A DNA stretch of 64,000 nt from Tetracladium setigerum. Lineage: Eukaryota > Ascomycota > Leotiomycetes > Helotiales. A program made the translations under genes and the position numbers. The DNA is taken from contig PZJY01000012.1 of the NCBI GenBank assembly GCA_031472005.1, forward strand, positions 1,178,001 to 1,242,000. Reading direction: 5' to 3'. The notes beneath the pieces were generated by a model, which saw nothing but the letters and a program-made list of their open reading frames with translations, had not been told where the DNA came from and made no database searches. Each line of letters opens with the position of its first letter. Positions within the stretch are counted from its first letter, which is position 1. Of the stretch, positions 47,971 through 60,298 are shown one piece after another.

Positions 47971-49424
47971 CTACATATCCTTCTTATAAGCATGCTCCGG
48001 CTTATGCGTAGTCTCATAATCCACATGCACATAAGCCCTCTCAACATCCGGCAAACTCTCCAACTTAATCTGCAACTCCTCCGCAACATCATGCGTATGC
48101 CTCAAACTCCTCTCCGGATTCATCACCACATCGACCTCCGCGATCAGCCTGGGGCCAGAGTGATACACCCTCACGGTATCGATGCCCTCAATATCAGGCG
48201 AGTGCGTGAGACAGACGTAGGTGATAAGTTGTTGCGTTTCGACGTCGGCCGAGATGCCGACGAGGAGCATGAATTCGCCAAAGGCCGTGTGGAACCAGAT
48301 GGTTGAGATGAGGAGCGAGAGGATGATGGCGCCCATGGGGTCGATCCACCATTTTAGTTTGGAGCCGCCGACGGAGGTGAGGATACCGAAGCCGTTGATC
48401 AAGAGGTCGTTGCGGTGGTCTTGCCAGAGGATATCGATTTGCTAATGAAGAGAAAAAGAAAGATACATATTAGCGAGAGTGATTTTTTATTGTGATATTT
48501 TGGAGTATGTGAGGCAGGTAAAGTACTACTTACAGAGTATTTATCTTTTAACGCCCAGCAGTAGAGGAACAGTGCAAATTTGGTGCAGAAAGCTACGGCG
48601 ACGGCGAGGACGGAGGGGAGGTTGAAGGAATGCGTCTCGGATTCATTACCTCCAGCCAACTGCTGGATAGAGAAGGCAATGATGATAAACGAGACTGCAA
48701 TCATGAGGAAAGCAAAGAAGACATTCCCAGCCGTTTCCAATCTTGCTTTTCCTGATGGGAATTTACTCGGATCGACCTTCTTGACGGCTCGATGGGAGAG
48801 AATCAACATCAAGTTCGAAAGCGGATCGAACACCGAATCCGCCATTGTGGTAAACAACGAGAGGGATCCGGAAGAGACAGCACCGTATAACTGCAATCCA
48901 GCCAGCACGATATTCGCCGCGAAAGATCCATAAACCGCAATCTGGAACTTCAGATGATCCTGCCCAGCCTCGATCTTCGCATCCGCGCAATGATCCGCCA
49001 CGGGCTTCAACATCTTCTCAATCTTCTCATTCTGCGCCTCATAGAACTTCTGCAACTTCCTCGCCTTCTGTGCATTGCCATTGAACTTGATCGGGCCAAA
49101 GCCATCGCGCTTTCGCGATGTGTTAGCTGCGATCTGCTGGAGTTCGTCGGGGTTCTTGAGGGCCGAGGAGAGCTTGTAGGGGTCGTTTTCACGCGTGTAG
49201 CGCGGTGGTGGTCTTTGCCCTTCGAGATCGCTCATGGCGTGGGATGCGTTGCGGGAGATGGGATCGTGGGTTCCTACTGCGTCTGCTTCGAAGGCTGTTG
49301 TTGCGGCGGGTTCTTTGGATAAATGGCTTGGGATGGGTGTGTGATTCCCTGCGCGAGACTCGGTGGGATGGAGGTGAGCCATGGCGATGCTATGAATGCT
49401 ACTGCCGTCTGTGGTTTGTGCCAT
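47971..49424 (-). CDS. Cation diffusion facilitator (CDF) transporter, manganese-type motifs
   Basis: Metal/proton antiporter of internal or plasma membranes. Exon 1 is 49424-48534 and exon 2 is 48441-47971; the GTAAGT...TTAG intron sits between DKYS and QIDILWQDH. Product 453 aa. The N-terminal ~150 residues are cytosolic. Six helices follow: FQIAVYGSFAANIVLAGLQLYGA, SLSLFTTMADSVFDPLSNLMLIL, TAGNVFFAFLMIAVSFIIIAFSI, VLAVAVAFCTKFALFLYCWAL, DLLINGFGILTSVG, AIILSLLISTIW. TM2 has DSVFD and TM5 has DHRND. The paired DxxxD signature marks Mn2+-type CDFs (as in plant MTP8-11), unlike the HxxxD of zinc carriers. The C-terminal metallochaperone-like domain runs DTVRVYHSGPRLIAEVDVVM to YVHVDYE. Mn specificity is inferred. 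Confidence 0.93.
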
Positions 49425-50843
49425 GGTGAATATTGTTGAGGATGGTTTGCGGGTGTAACTGGTGAATGTGTATGTGAGGGGGAAGTGGGGAGCTTAAGGC
49501 TGTTGGAGCTTGAGAGCTCAAGTTGCGAGAGAAAAAGGAGATGAAGCAAATAAACAGATGGAGATGAGGAAGACGGAAATAATGAAATAGATGAAACTGA
49601 AGCCCTAGATGAGTGAGAATAGCAACTTTGCTTTTGCGTGCGCATCTACTCCGTAGGTACGCTACGCTACCTACCAACAGTACAAGATCAACGAGCTCCA
49701 TTGACAACGTCGTAATCCCCTTGGCCACTGGACCCCACGTGGGCACAAGTGACAAGTGATGCAGCAGCTTGAAGTGTGGTGGGGGGAGCGGTACAGTAAC
49801 ATTGTTGAGAAGGAGGCGGTCAAACTTGAAGCTATTCAGAGGTTCGTGGGTGCTGGAAAAGGCCATATTTTGGTGTTTAGATGTTTAGGGAAGACGGAGA
49901 GAGGGACGAGTTGAGGTTGATCAAGTTTCTCAGCCCATAGGGCTGATGTTGTGCCCGAAAACATCCGATTATCGCCGTGAGCATATGACATGCGCTCGGT
50001 AATTTTGTTGATGTTATCGTCATCGGCAGAGGACAAAACCCCATGTAAAAACAGCGTATTGTTTAAATGCTTATAACTATTAACCCGCCATATCGATTAT
50101 ATGTCATTCGGTCGATTACTTGAGATAGATATATTTGTGTATTGTGCTAATTGAGCAGTAGTGAGAACTTGTGACCTGGTTTATTCGATTACTTGCAATT
50201 CGAGGAAGCTGTTAACTTCACATAGATCAACCGAGCTCGACTTCTCCTCGAAAAGTAAATACAGGTCGAATAGTTGTAATTCGTAATTACTTGAGTATTA
50301 TCACAATCCGCAAAACAATTTGATTATCCGTCCCATTTTGGGAAACCCAAACCAACCTCCTTTTAACAGACAAGCAGTAAACTCCCGCTACTAATAATAC
50401 CGATTAAACATCGTTTTGATAGCTACATCTTTCCCCTTCAGGAGCTGCATTACCGCAATGAAGTGAACCCATGAAAGGCTTCCATACTGAAATACGAAAC
50501 TCAGAGTCAATCTTACCATACATCACAAAAACCGATTCAAGAAAGCATCATCAACAATGAAGGTTCATCCATCTTTGATTTAGTAGGGTATCACCTTGCT
50601 AAACCATATCCTCATCCCAAAGATCTTCCCATTCCATTCCATTCCATCCCATCATCGAACCCTTCATATCCCTCATGTTCATCCCACCCTTCCATATGTA
50701 CCAGCAGCGCAACAGATGCATGCCAAACCGCAAAAACAAATTCTATGCTCCTGCAGAGACATCTCGAGAAAAAAAAGAAAAACTAAAAACGCAACCAAAA
50801 AAAATCAAAAGACTATTGTACACATTAATTAAACATTAATTTC
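49425..50843. other. Intergenic region
   Basis: Promoter side of the CDF gene and 3' side of glycogenin. The frame at 49399-49866 (-) is low-complexity and overlaps the CDF start. A CATTC repeat lies at 50629-50650. A/T-rich at 50240-50400. No gene seen. Confidence 0.55.
50629..50650. repeat. (CCATT)n pentanucleotide microsatellite
   Basis: About four tandem units of ccatt ending in a degenerate ccatc. Non-coding, just downstream of the glycogenin stop. Confidence 0.8.
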
Positions 50844-53467
50844 TCACGCAAGCGCATCCATTTCTTCCTCCGATGGCAAGGCCGCTGTCATGTGGGAGGG
50901 ATAGGTTTCATCCTTCTCCCATTGAGCGCCTGAACCATGATAACTCGGCTCTTCGAATGTGATTGGTGTGGATGAGTCTTTGATGGAGGCTGGGTCCACA
51001 TAGGTTGGCGACACGACTCCCTCGGAGCCATAGGGTAGAGATCTTGCTGGAATCTCACGCCCTTCACCACCCAATTCTCTTTTCAATACGTCTGACTGCC
51101 GGCGAGCCAACTGTTCCAGTTTCTCTACCGGATCCTAAGAAGAGAAGTAAGAAAGATATTTCCCGACTCAGTAATGAGAGTATTACCCATTCTTCTTGGG
51201 AGGGCACTCCAATGGCACCGGGTAATTGACCAGCTGCGTCCCTATCCTCGCCCCAGAAGCTTGGTCTTCTGATAGGAGCTGGAGTGACTGGCAGAGAGGG
51301 TCGTTCAAGCTCTGTTGGAAAGTCTGTGAGTTTGATGCTCCCCCGTCTCCCAGTAGGGCTGGACACATTTGAAATACCTGAGCCATATCCCTGCAATACT
51401 TGGATATTTCCCTTGCGATTCTTTTGCAAGTTTCCAATGTATCGTTCTATCTCAGGAATATCGTCCCAGGCATTTCCACGTCCATAGCTGCCCCACGGAT
51501 CGGCGGGGGTGAGCGAGATGGTAGGGGTGGTTGGGGTGACGGGTTCTTTATCTGGCTCTGCAATAGAGGGCTCTGAGGCTTCGATCTCGGTGACTAAAGG
51601 TTTATCTTCTGGGAAGTAGCGAGTTGGGGTAGGTGCGTACTGCTCCCAAGGGAAAATTGGGGCAAGCTTCTGGTGAGTTGGAGTTTTTGGAACTTCATAC
51701 CACATGTCTTTAGGAGGATCAGGATACTTCTCGGGTGCTTTCCACGGGGTCGGATCGGAGGACATGTCGTAGTGGGTGTCAGGGAAATTCGATGCTTCAG
51801 GCCGAGAGTCTATTGGAGGTGGAGCTCTGGAAGAAGATGTTAGAAAATGAAAACTTGATTAGATCAGTGATCAGGAAAACTTACTTGGAAGCATCCCACG
51901 ACGAATAGGGCTCTGGCTGATTTCCCTGGTCCACATGGGTTTCCACTGCTTGTACGTAAGCTTCCTCCTCTTGAATGTGTGACGGTGCGAAATCAGATGT
52001 TGGAGTGTGATGATGATATGTTGGAGTTGGAGAGTGATGATATGTTTGAGTTGGAGAATGATGATGTGTTGGAGAATGCGTTGAACCGTGCGATGAACCA
52101 TGCGAAGAATCGTGCGTTGAATGATGCTGGGAATGATGCTGGGAATGATGCTGGGAATGGTGCTGGGAATGGTGCTGTGAATCAGGTTGCGAATCAGGCT
52201 GCGAATCAGATCTTGATTCGTGCCATGATCCAGCCGATGATTCTTGCCTCGATTCCTGCCTTGATTCTTGCTTCCACTCATTTGATGGCTCAAACGTGGA
52301 ATCATTTGATGATCCATGGAAGGATTCCTGGGTCGCATGTCGCCGAATGACTTCATTCTCGGAAAACGCTTGATGGGGAGCTTGAATGACGATAACTGGA
52401 ACGGCTGGTTGGAACTCGCCCTTCGTGTGATACTGTACGATTGTCGCCGAGCCTTCAGAGGAACTTTCAGCCGACTGTTGAGCGTTAGTGTGTGAGTCCT
52501 TGCCCAAAGGGGCATTGTACTAACAGATTCTCGGAAATGTCTATCGTATACTGCCCACCATCTTCCCACCATCTCATCGTGTGGCGTTGCGCCCTTGTGC
52601 GCATCTCTACCCTCCGTCCATGGCTTTTTAGCACCGATGAAGTGGGCCATGCTGATACTCGATTGGAAGTGTCGATATGCAGGCAAGTACTGGTAGTGAG
52701 CGGATGGGGTAACGTTGTAGGTGAAACTGATCCGGTTGAAGGTGTTCTTGAAATGCATGTTCAACAGACCCTGATCTGCTCCGTCAAACGAGATGCCGCG
52801 CTGTGACATTGCACTCAGGGCATAATAGTCGCCCATGTTTGGGGTGAGAACCATCAAACCGGTATTGAAAATATCAGGCCATCCAATATCCGGTGCGGCA
52901 GAAAATGCAGCGGGGATATCAAACAGTTCATCGGGTGCACGAAGCGCAACTATATCTGCGTCGACGTAGACAATCTTGCGGAATTGAGTGAGCTTCCACA
53001 GCACAATCTTTGTAAAGGTAGAGTGTAGATCGGGTCGGCCCATGAGGTAGAGGTTTGCGGGGGATTCGTTGACCACACGTTCGATGGGGATAACCTGGTC
53101 AAAGACCGTCTGCAGGCGGTTAGTATTAGATTGAATTGGGAGATAGCAGGAAAGAGCAGAGCTTCTTCCTACACACATACCTTTAATTGATCGATTACAC
53201 TCGCAGAGACAGTGTCGGGTGTGACAAGCACCACCACTTTCTTGGTTGTGCCCGCATCTTTGAGAGAGTGCGCCAGTACCAATGCACCTGCAATGACATT
53301 CTCGTCAGCGAAGATCCAGATTTGTACCACAAAGGAAACTGACCTGGAAGGTAGGTATCGTTTAGAAGAAGCTGTATACTATGTTAGTGAAGCTCGCGGA
53401 ATTCAAGCAATTGGCACTAGGTGGGAGAGCTTACTGTCGCGTAGACATCTTCCTTGGGGGAACTCAT
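50844..53467 (-). CDS. GLG1: Glycogenin (GT8 self-glucosylating primer of glycogen synthesis)
   Basis: Transfers glucose from UDP-glucose to its own tyrosine and extends the chain used by glycogen synthase. Seven exons: 53467-53435, 53371-53344, 53287-53181, 53109-52525, 52474-51885, 51826-51187 and 51134-50844; all junctions keep frame, 757 aa. Seen: N-terminus EDVYATLLLNDTYLPGALVLAHSL, DxD motif in IVYVDADIVALRAPDELF, FNTGLMVLTPN, DGADQGLLN, HFIGAKKPW. The C-terminus has DPVEKLEQLARRQSDVLKREL, the glycogen-synthase-interaction type end of fungal glycogenins. Between lies a ~200-residue Ser/His/Gln-rich linker built on a four-residue repeat, unusual in regularity. Exon 2 is only 28 nt. The next gene upstream (HRD1) is 3.7 kb away. 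Confidence 0.95.
52083..52272 (-). repeat. 12-nt-period array coding a Ser-x-x-x repeat in glycogenin
   Basis: About sixteen consecutive 12-nt units (consensus gaatgatgctgg on the plus strand) encode tetrapeptides such as SQHH, SQPD, RQES, SHGS. Five near-identical SQHH units form the core. Because 12 is a multiple of 3, other frames also stay open across it. Confidence 0.9.
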
Positions 53468-56400
53468 TGAGCTTCCTGGTTCGGGTGCCCTCGCTGGTGT
53501 GGGAGAAGTGGAGGAGGACGATGCTGGAGATGGCAATTGGAAGGTTGTAAAGCGGCGCAGACAACAACTTCACCGAGCATTCATGAATGTCGTCAAGATC
53601 GCGACAGAGTGGGAGGAGGGGGAGGAGAAGAAGAAAGATAGATGGAAGAAAGAGAGCACGGCTAATCACCCACCCACAGGCAGCTCGTAATTAATTGATT
53701 ACAGAGTAGCGGCGGGAGGAGGGATGGGATGGGATGGTGGATGTAGAAGTAAACAAATGAGGTAAACGATGCCGGGATGCGCGAGCTCGGACTTGACCAA
53801 GGCCTGGCCGGCCCTCTATTTAGAGCTCCTCGCAATCTCTCTTCCCACTTCCCACATCTCTCCCGCCTGCACATTCCCAACATTTTTTGGAGCCCGTGAA
53901 GAGTTGAAACCTTTTCCAAGACTCCATTTGGAGATAGGCACAGTACTGTATTCAAAGTTGGCGCGACTTTTCTCGTGAGTTTTTCTTGGGGCGCGAGAGC
54001 TGTGCTTGTCAATATGCAATGCAATTCCGCGTCCAAGACATTTTCTACAAGTAAGATCTTACATACAAATGTATAATGGTCTAATGTATCAATTAATGTA
54101 CAGCGAGTACTTAGCAGGTAAGACCCTCAAAGTCAAAGTCTCTTTCCTATCCACACGGCCCAATTGCAGCTTCCCCGAGAGGCAGAGCTCCAGAGCTTTA
54201 GAGCTTTAGAGCTACTGGAGCTATTCCCCGCACAAACATCGTCATTCAGCATCGCCCAGGGGGCCACTTATGAGGAACGAACATCGAATTGCCTATGGCA
54301 AGGTAGAGCGACTCTGTCGTGTGACGGCCTCTGCTGATCGCGAGGAAATATACTACTCGAGCTACTGTTGAAATGGGTATAACATCCGAAGCATCATCTA
54401 TGCTGTTGGTGTCAGATGCTCACTTCACCCACTTCACTCTCCTCCCTACCCGAACGAATATTTTCGCGTTGTGTTGAGAGGCAAAAAAGATATTCAATAA
54501 ATGTGGACCACCACCGAGCCGACTATGGTATGGCACCATAGCCATTGATGGCCCTTTTCGTGTGGTGTCTAACGGCCTTGCATATCTCGCGTTGCACAGC
54601 TGACAGCTCAATTTCAACACTTTTTTTTTTTTTGAAGACACGAGAATTCAAGGGTTTAGCTGTGGCGTCTTTCTTGGCTGCTACTTCACAGATCACCTAC
54701 TACAACTCCTACTACAACTCCTACTACAACTCCTACTATTACCACTACTTGCTAATGGAGTCGGGTAGAGGATAGAGTTATTAGAGTAGGCGCAAAAGAG
54801 ACCCCCAATTGGCCATCTATCTCCTCACAGAAACTAGAAACGACGAGACCAATTGACCTCCCGAAAAAGAAAAAAAAACATGAGACAAGCATATCGCGAT
54901 TCGCGATAATAATCTGCGTCGTGCGCGTTCACTTAGAGTTACAGTTCCATTTAAGCTTCCTGCCGCTAGTCGCAAGCAATCTCCCTCTTGCTGCGTTGAG
55001 GTCCGCTGAAAAGGTTTATTTTGCTCCCCATCTGCTCCCATCTGCTTCTGCTCACTCTTGTCTCTTCCAGGAATGGAAAAAACTTCAATAATCTTTCCTC
55101 TCAACACAACCTTCATCCCATGCTGGGTCCCGAGAAGCTTCTTTCCCTCGAGGACCGGTCCAGAACGGGAAACGGGACAGAGAGAGAGAGAGCTTCCTTG
55201 ACATGGCCTTTCCTTACAAGTTGCACCTTTCCTCTCCTTTCCTACCTAATGTAGGACAATCATCGGGAACACTGCATCTACCTTTCCTGCAGTCCTTCCT
55301 TTTCTAGGGGAAACTTCAACATTTCACGATGCAGGTGCAAATGCCGAGTTGACATCTGAGGGAAACAATTTCAACAGAAAAAGTCAAACTCGGAACTCCC
55401 TTTCTTTAAACAATCTCCAGGACAATCGCCTGCCTCTTCCTTCTTCCTACCTTCCTTTCTTCCTTCCTCCCTCCACCTCTACACTGTCGCTGATTTGAGG
55501 GCAAGTCTTCACTCAATACCTTTTGCCATTATTTTCAAGTCTCTACTCACATACTGTGCCTCTACATACCAAATTGTCGCAAAACACGACGCCGCTTCCT
55601 GGGGCAGCTGTAAGAGTATTCATATGCCGATCGGCCGGCATCTGTTTATGACACAAAACATCACTCAACCATCCCCAAACCAGAAGATCAAGACTACAAG
55701 TTGATATTTCACAGCTTCACTCGATATCGAACACAATAAACACAATACATTGTGTCCTCCCACCCACTTCCTCTGCTGTACCTCCTTCCCCCAAACCCAG
55801 ACAGAGAGAGAGGCCGTGAAAGAATCAACCAGTCTTCTCCTTCTTCGTCGCCAAACGAAGTCACTGAATCCCATGGCGTTAATCCTCGAGCAATTCTCAC
55901 AATCCAGACATGAGTTTCCAAGCAAAATACCATGGCGACTCCAATCTACTGGGAGGGAAGGATATTACATACAGTATATACATGGATATTCATATGCCGA
56001 ATTAAATTCAACAATTTATGCACATTAGATGGTATATATATACTTATCTTACACCACAAGATATTAAGAATCCAACACCTTGCAGGTCGTCCCCCCACCC
56101 GCAGGCTAAAGATAGGTACTATCCGTCAATGGCAACTTCCAGGGCTTTCATCGGATTTTCAAACTACCAACCAAGAAATCCCTCCAGAAGGAATCTCCAG
56201 GGAGGATTCTTTGATCTCGAAATAGCAAATCCTCAATTTAATTTTCTAGAATTTTCCTTTTTCTTTTCTTTTCTTTTTTTTTTAACTTCTCAATAGAAAA
56301 GGTTTTTGATAACCTACCGAACCATCAAACAGGAAAGAAAGGCAATCAGGCACTAATTGGTCAAGCGAAATGGGTGAACAATCAATCAAGAGAGGCTTCA

Positions 56401-57123
56401 TATATTGCTTATCTACCCTTCCTATCTTCTTGTCTTTTTTATCACTATAATTGAAGCATGAGAGAGGAGATGAGAAAGAAAATAACCATCCTGCCTAGGT
56501 CGACAGTCTGATACCTTTCCTCTCAACTTCCTCCCAACTTCCCTAGGTCCTGACTGGGTTGGTAGCTAAAAGGAGACATTACCACGTAACAGAACGAAGA
56601 AACCACAATATATCAAGTCAAGACTGTTCCTCAACGAAGATCGATGGGGGCGGACGTGTGGAGGGTCATAATTTTCATGAAGCGGCTGGAAATTTCACAC
56701 TTTTGGCTTCTGATAACTTTCCATCCCAAACGAGAAAAAGGTTCTTTCGGGCAGGTATGTTCAAGAAGAAGGAGAAAAAGAGGGTAGATTTACTACCATC
56801 GCCCCCCTCTCCATCTGCTGGACCAATTCACACCTGCCTGCCTATTAGGTACTTATTTTGGAGTCAGGAGCGGTGAACTTCACCAGATCCCAATGATACG
56901 CATATGGGAAACACCGAGATACCGTTCCTTGTTCAAATGAAATAAAGTAGAAACGCATGTACTTGGTATTGTAATCCTAAGTTTTCCTTAACAAAACTTG
57001 CACAATCCCTCAATAATTCCCGCCCCGAAAAAAAAACGCCCACCAATAATGCTTTCTTGATTTCCATTCGTTTCCATTTCCTTATTTCATCGCTCAAAAG
57101 TAAAATACACGCCCTCCGGCTGC
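53468..57123. other. Intergenic region between glycogenin and HRD1
   Basis: 3.7 kb with the glycogenin promoter at the left and the HRD1 3' end at the right. Contains a 12-bp triplicate repeat near 54.7 kb, C/T-rich stretches at 55.2-55.5 kb and only short frames. No protein motif recognised. Confidence 0.55.
54697..54736. repeat. 12-bp minisatellite, three exact copies (ctactacaactc)
   Basis: Three exact head-to-tail units plus a partial fourth in non-coding DNA. Confidence 0.9.
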
Positions 57124-59825
57124 TCAGTCGTCATCTGAATCATCGACATCCTCCATACTAACGGCCTTCCCTTTGCCACTTCCATTCTCACTCGCTTGAG
57201 AAGCAGCGCTTTCCTGCTCTTCTTGCATACGTGCCCTCCTCTCAGCAGCACCCCTCGCCATCTGCTCATCCAATCTCCTCAGTCTACTCTCTCTCACGAG
57301 ACGCTCTTGATCGGTAGTGCTTTGATCGAGGTCAGACGAGCCATTTGTAGTAGCTCGCGTGGGTTCTAAAATTGGTGTTTCTACCTCCCTTGATGCTTGT
57401 GAAGGAAGAGGGTTATGGGGTGCAGAATCTTGTGTTGGGGCACTGAAGAAGGTCGAAGCTGACATGGATGGAGGTGTAGGGACGGCCTCATTCTCGGTCG
57501 AACCAACAGACGAAGCTTGTGATTGATGGGGATGTTCGGAGGTTTGTGTCGGCGGATTATTATTAGACGGCCCGCCGCTAGTCGTAGGGCTGAAGGTCGA
57601 GGGTGCATGGCGTGGTTGGTGGGAAGCTGTGGGCGCGAATCCTGTGCTTGATGCAGGTCCGGCTACAGATGCACTTCCTGGTGGTCCTCCCTCCATTCTG
57701 TGCATTGGGAGGAGGGACCATCCTTCCGGAATGCTGACGCCTGGTGGAAGCTCAAGACTGCCAGAAGGAATGGCCACAGTACCGGGACGAACGGTGTGTC
57801 TCTCCATATACGGTTGTATACTGGGTGCCACGGGTCGTAATCCAGTAACAGGAAAGTGTGTGGGGAACGTCGGCATTCCTGGGTTTTGGAAAGCTGGTTG
57901 AGGTGGTGCCAGAGGATCAACCCCACCTGCTTGAATATCCTGGAGTCGTGCTAGCTCTGTCTGCAAAAGCTGCACTAATTGTAATTGTTGTTGCGTGAGT
58001 TGTAAACTTTGTAGCTCTGCTCTGATGTGCTGGTCCATCTCCCGAATTTGATCTTGCATGGTCTCTGAAGTTGTAGCTTGCCCCTGGGTCGCCTGAGCCG
58101 CCTGCGCTCGACGTGGGAATCCCATTTCTAGCCCATACACACGCGGTCCTGGCCCTTGAGCCGCTTGCCCCGGTTGTGCTTCAGCAACTCCACCAGCCAT
58201 GTCTCGAAGATTTCCTTGGCCAAATCCAAGTCTTAATGGTCCAATATTCAACATCCTCATATTGGGACGGCGAGGCGCTGCTTGACCATTCTGGGCATTC
58301 TGACCATTCTGACCATTTTGACCGTTCTGGCCAGGAGCAGGAGCGGCACCTTGGCCCGCACCATTTCCATTATTTGGTGCTCCTGCTCTGGGTTGTGTGG
58401 TTTCTACGACGGATCGTCGGCAAGTTGGACAAGCTTGTTGACGTTCAAGCCAACTCTTAAGACAGCCAAGATGCAAAATGTGACCACAAGGAAGCTTCTT
58501 CGGTCTGGATCGTTCGTTGGCAGTGCCAGTTGGGCGAGGAGGCGGCTGCTCACCAGGTGGAGTGGGAGCCGCTGGAGGGTTAGTAACAGACCATGGTCGC
58601 ATCTCTTCTCTGCAGATGATACACACATCTTCTCTCTCGATATCTTCCACAGTCGCATCTTCGTACTTGGTGTTCATATCCGAGGTAGCTCGGCGATATC
58701 TGAGGAAGGCTGCAAGACGCTTGGTGAATGACCTTCCTGTCATAAACAGATCTCGCATGATATGGATGGGGAGTCCATAGAACATGAGGAGAATTACGAA
58801 GAAAGTGCAATATATCAAAAGCTTGATGAAATCTAGAAACAGGTTAGCAAGTGACAATACTAAGCATCATTTGACCACAAACCCGTTGCCAGATCAAGAG
58901 TCAATACCCATTGACCCTTTGCCTCCCATCCTGGGACTTCAATATCCATCTCATCGACATCATCCTCGGAGGGAAGTGGCGCCAGATCCAATTCTGCATC
59001 TTCTCCGCCAGAAGCAGCCGCTGCTTCCGCTCTTTGTCTAATCATCTCCGCTCTCTCTTCGCGAACCTCCCTCCGCCTTTCAGCCATCCTCTCTATTGTT
59101 TGGTGCTTGATAATCTTCGCTTCAATCAAAGATATACCATATCTGGACGCCGTCGCAAAAGAGCAGGTCGTCAAAACTGCGAACTCGAAGAGAAACATAA
59201 CCATCATGTTGGGTCTCGCCTGTTGTATGACCGTCTTGATCGTGTAGCTCATCAGCCAGATATCGTATATCGAGGACATTGCCAGCGAAACGGACAATCG
59301 AATATGGAAGAGGCGCGGATTGGCCGGCGGCTGTTGTTCCAAGATCTCAACTCGTCCATCTCCAATCCATCCCCAGACCTTTCCTGTCAAAAGCGCGACG
59401 AACATGACCAAGAACCAAGCTCCAACCTCCTCCCGAAATATGGTCATTGCCAAACATGTTTCCGTGACCGCAAACCATCCCTTCTCGTATAGCTGCTCGA
59501 TTTCGATGGGTCGCAGAGCTCCGTAGCAGAGTCTTTGAAGGCCGTACATGAGACTGGTATAGACGAGGAGGATCAAGTTGATGATAATCTACAAATAGTC
59601 AGCTATGAAACTTCCCAACCACCATTCCGCCACCTACCATCAAGCACAGATTACTCTGCGATAGATAGACACATGCCGAATAGAAATTCGGCCTCTGATG
59701 GAAAGCAGCCACCACCACGCCCGCTGCCAGAGCTGTAGAAACCTGGGAATGATAAGTTAGCCCCGCGTCCAACATTGAAGCTATCATAGCTTGCGTACCG
59801 CGGCGTAAACCCCAAGTCTACTCAT
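57124..59825 (-). CDS. HRD1: HRD1/synoviolin ER-membrane RING E3 ubiquitin ligase
   Basis: Core of the ER-associated degradation complex: retrotranslocates and ubiquitinates misfolded ER proteins. Exons 59825-59799, 59742-59638, 59588-58883 and 58832-57124; 848 aa. Seen: N-terminus GVYAAVSTALAAGVVVAAFHQRPNFYSACVYLSQSN as in fungal HRD1, several membrane helices (IIINLILLVYTSLMYGL, WFLVMFVALLTGKVW, MMVMFLFEFAVLTTCSFA, LLIYCTFFVILLMFYGLPIHIMRDL), then RING-H2 with ligands C350, C353, C395, H397, H400, C403, C414, C417 (CIICREE, LPCGHILHLGCLKSWLERQQACPTC). The long cytosolic tail is Gln/Asn/Pro-rich with GQN repeats and ends in an acidic DVDDSDDD. First exon is only 27 nt. Confidence 0.96.
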
Positions 59826-60298
59826 TTTCGCAAGAGAGGTCATTCGATTTGATTTTAGAATATCAGTATCATGTTTCGTCAATCTGTGTTATGGGCCATG
59901 CTTGTTGGTTTTGTTTGTTGGTCTGACCTTTTTGACTTGTTTTGGACAGATTGATGATGCCAAACCAAGCTCCTTGTTGCCAAGATCGTTCGGCATTCAA
60001 ACGCCGGAATTCCGGGGTATTATTCTTTGACGACACGTTTGTTGTCGTTTCTTCTACTGCAAGAAGACAAGAAAGGATTTCAGTTGATTATCTTTGATTG
60101 CATTACCTGAAAAGCTTACGTGGATTGCCAGTATGAATAGGTTTGGTCTAGGATGGCAACTCCAAGAGCTTCCCTAACTCTGAGGTATTCTCAGCGAAGG
60201 ACAGTAGAGCACACATTTTCAGGAAAATTGATGAGAAAACTCGAATTCAATAATAAAACTCTAAGAAAGGGCTATCACATTGGGTATCTAGGTATCTG
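59826..60298. other. HRD1 upstream region / MFS gene 3' end
   Basis: 473 bp; the HRD1 promoter must lie here. No other gene seen. Confidence 0.6.

Noticed and set aside
51979..52350. Plus-strand 123-codon Asn/Ala-rich frame
   Set aside because: Antisense of the same 12-nt repeat array; no independent support.
51871..53178. 435-codon alternative frame through glycogenin
   Set aside because: It reads through introns and, in the 12-nt repeat, uses another frame that stays open only because the repeat is a multiple of three. The correct model splices at 52475-52524.
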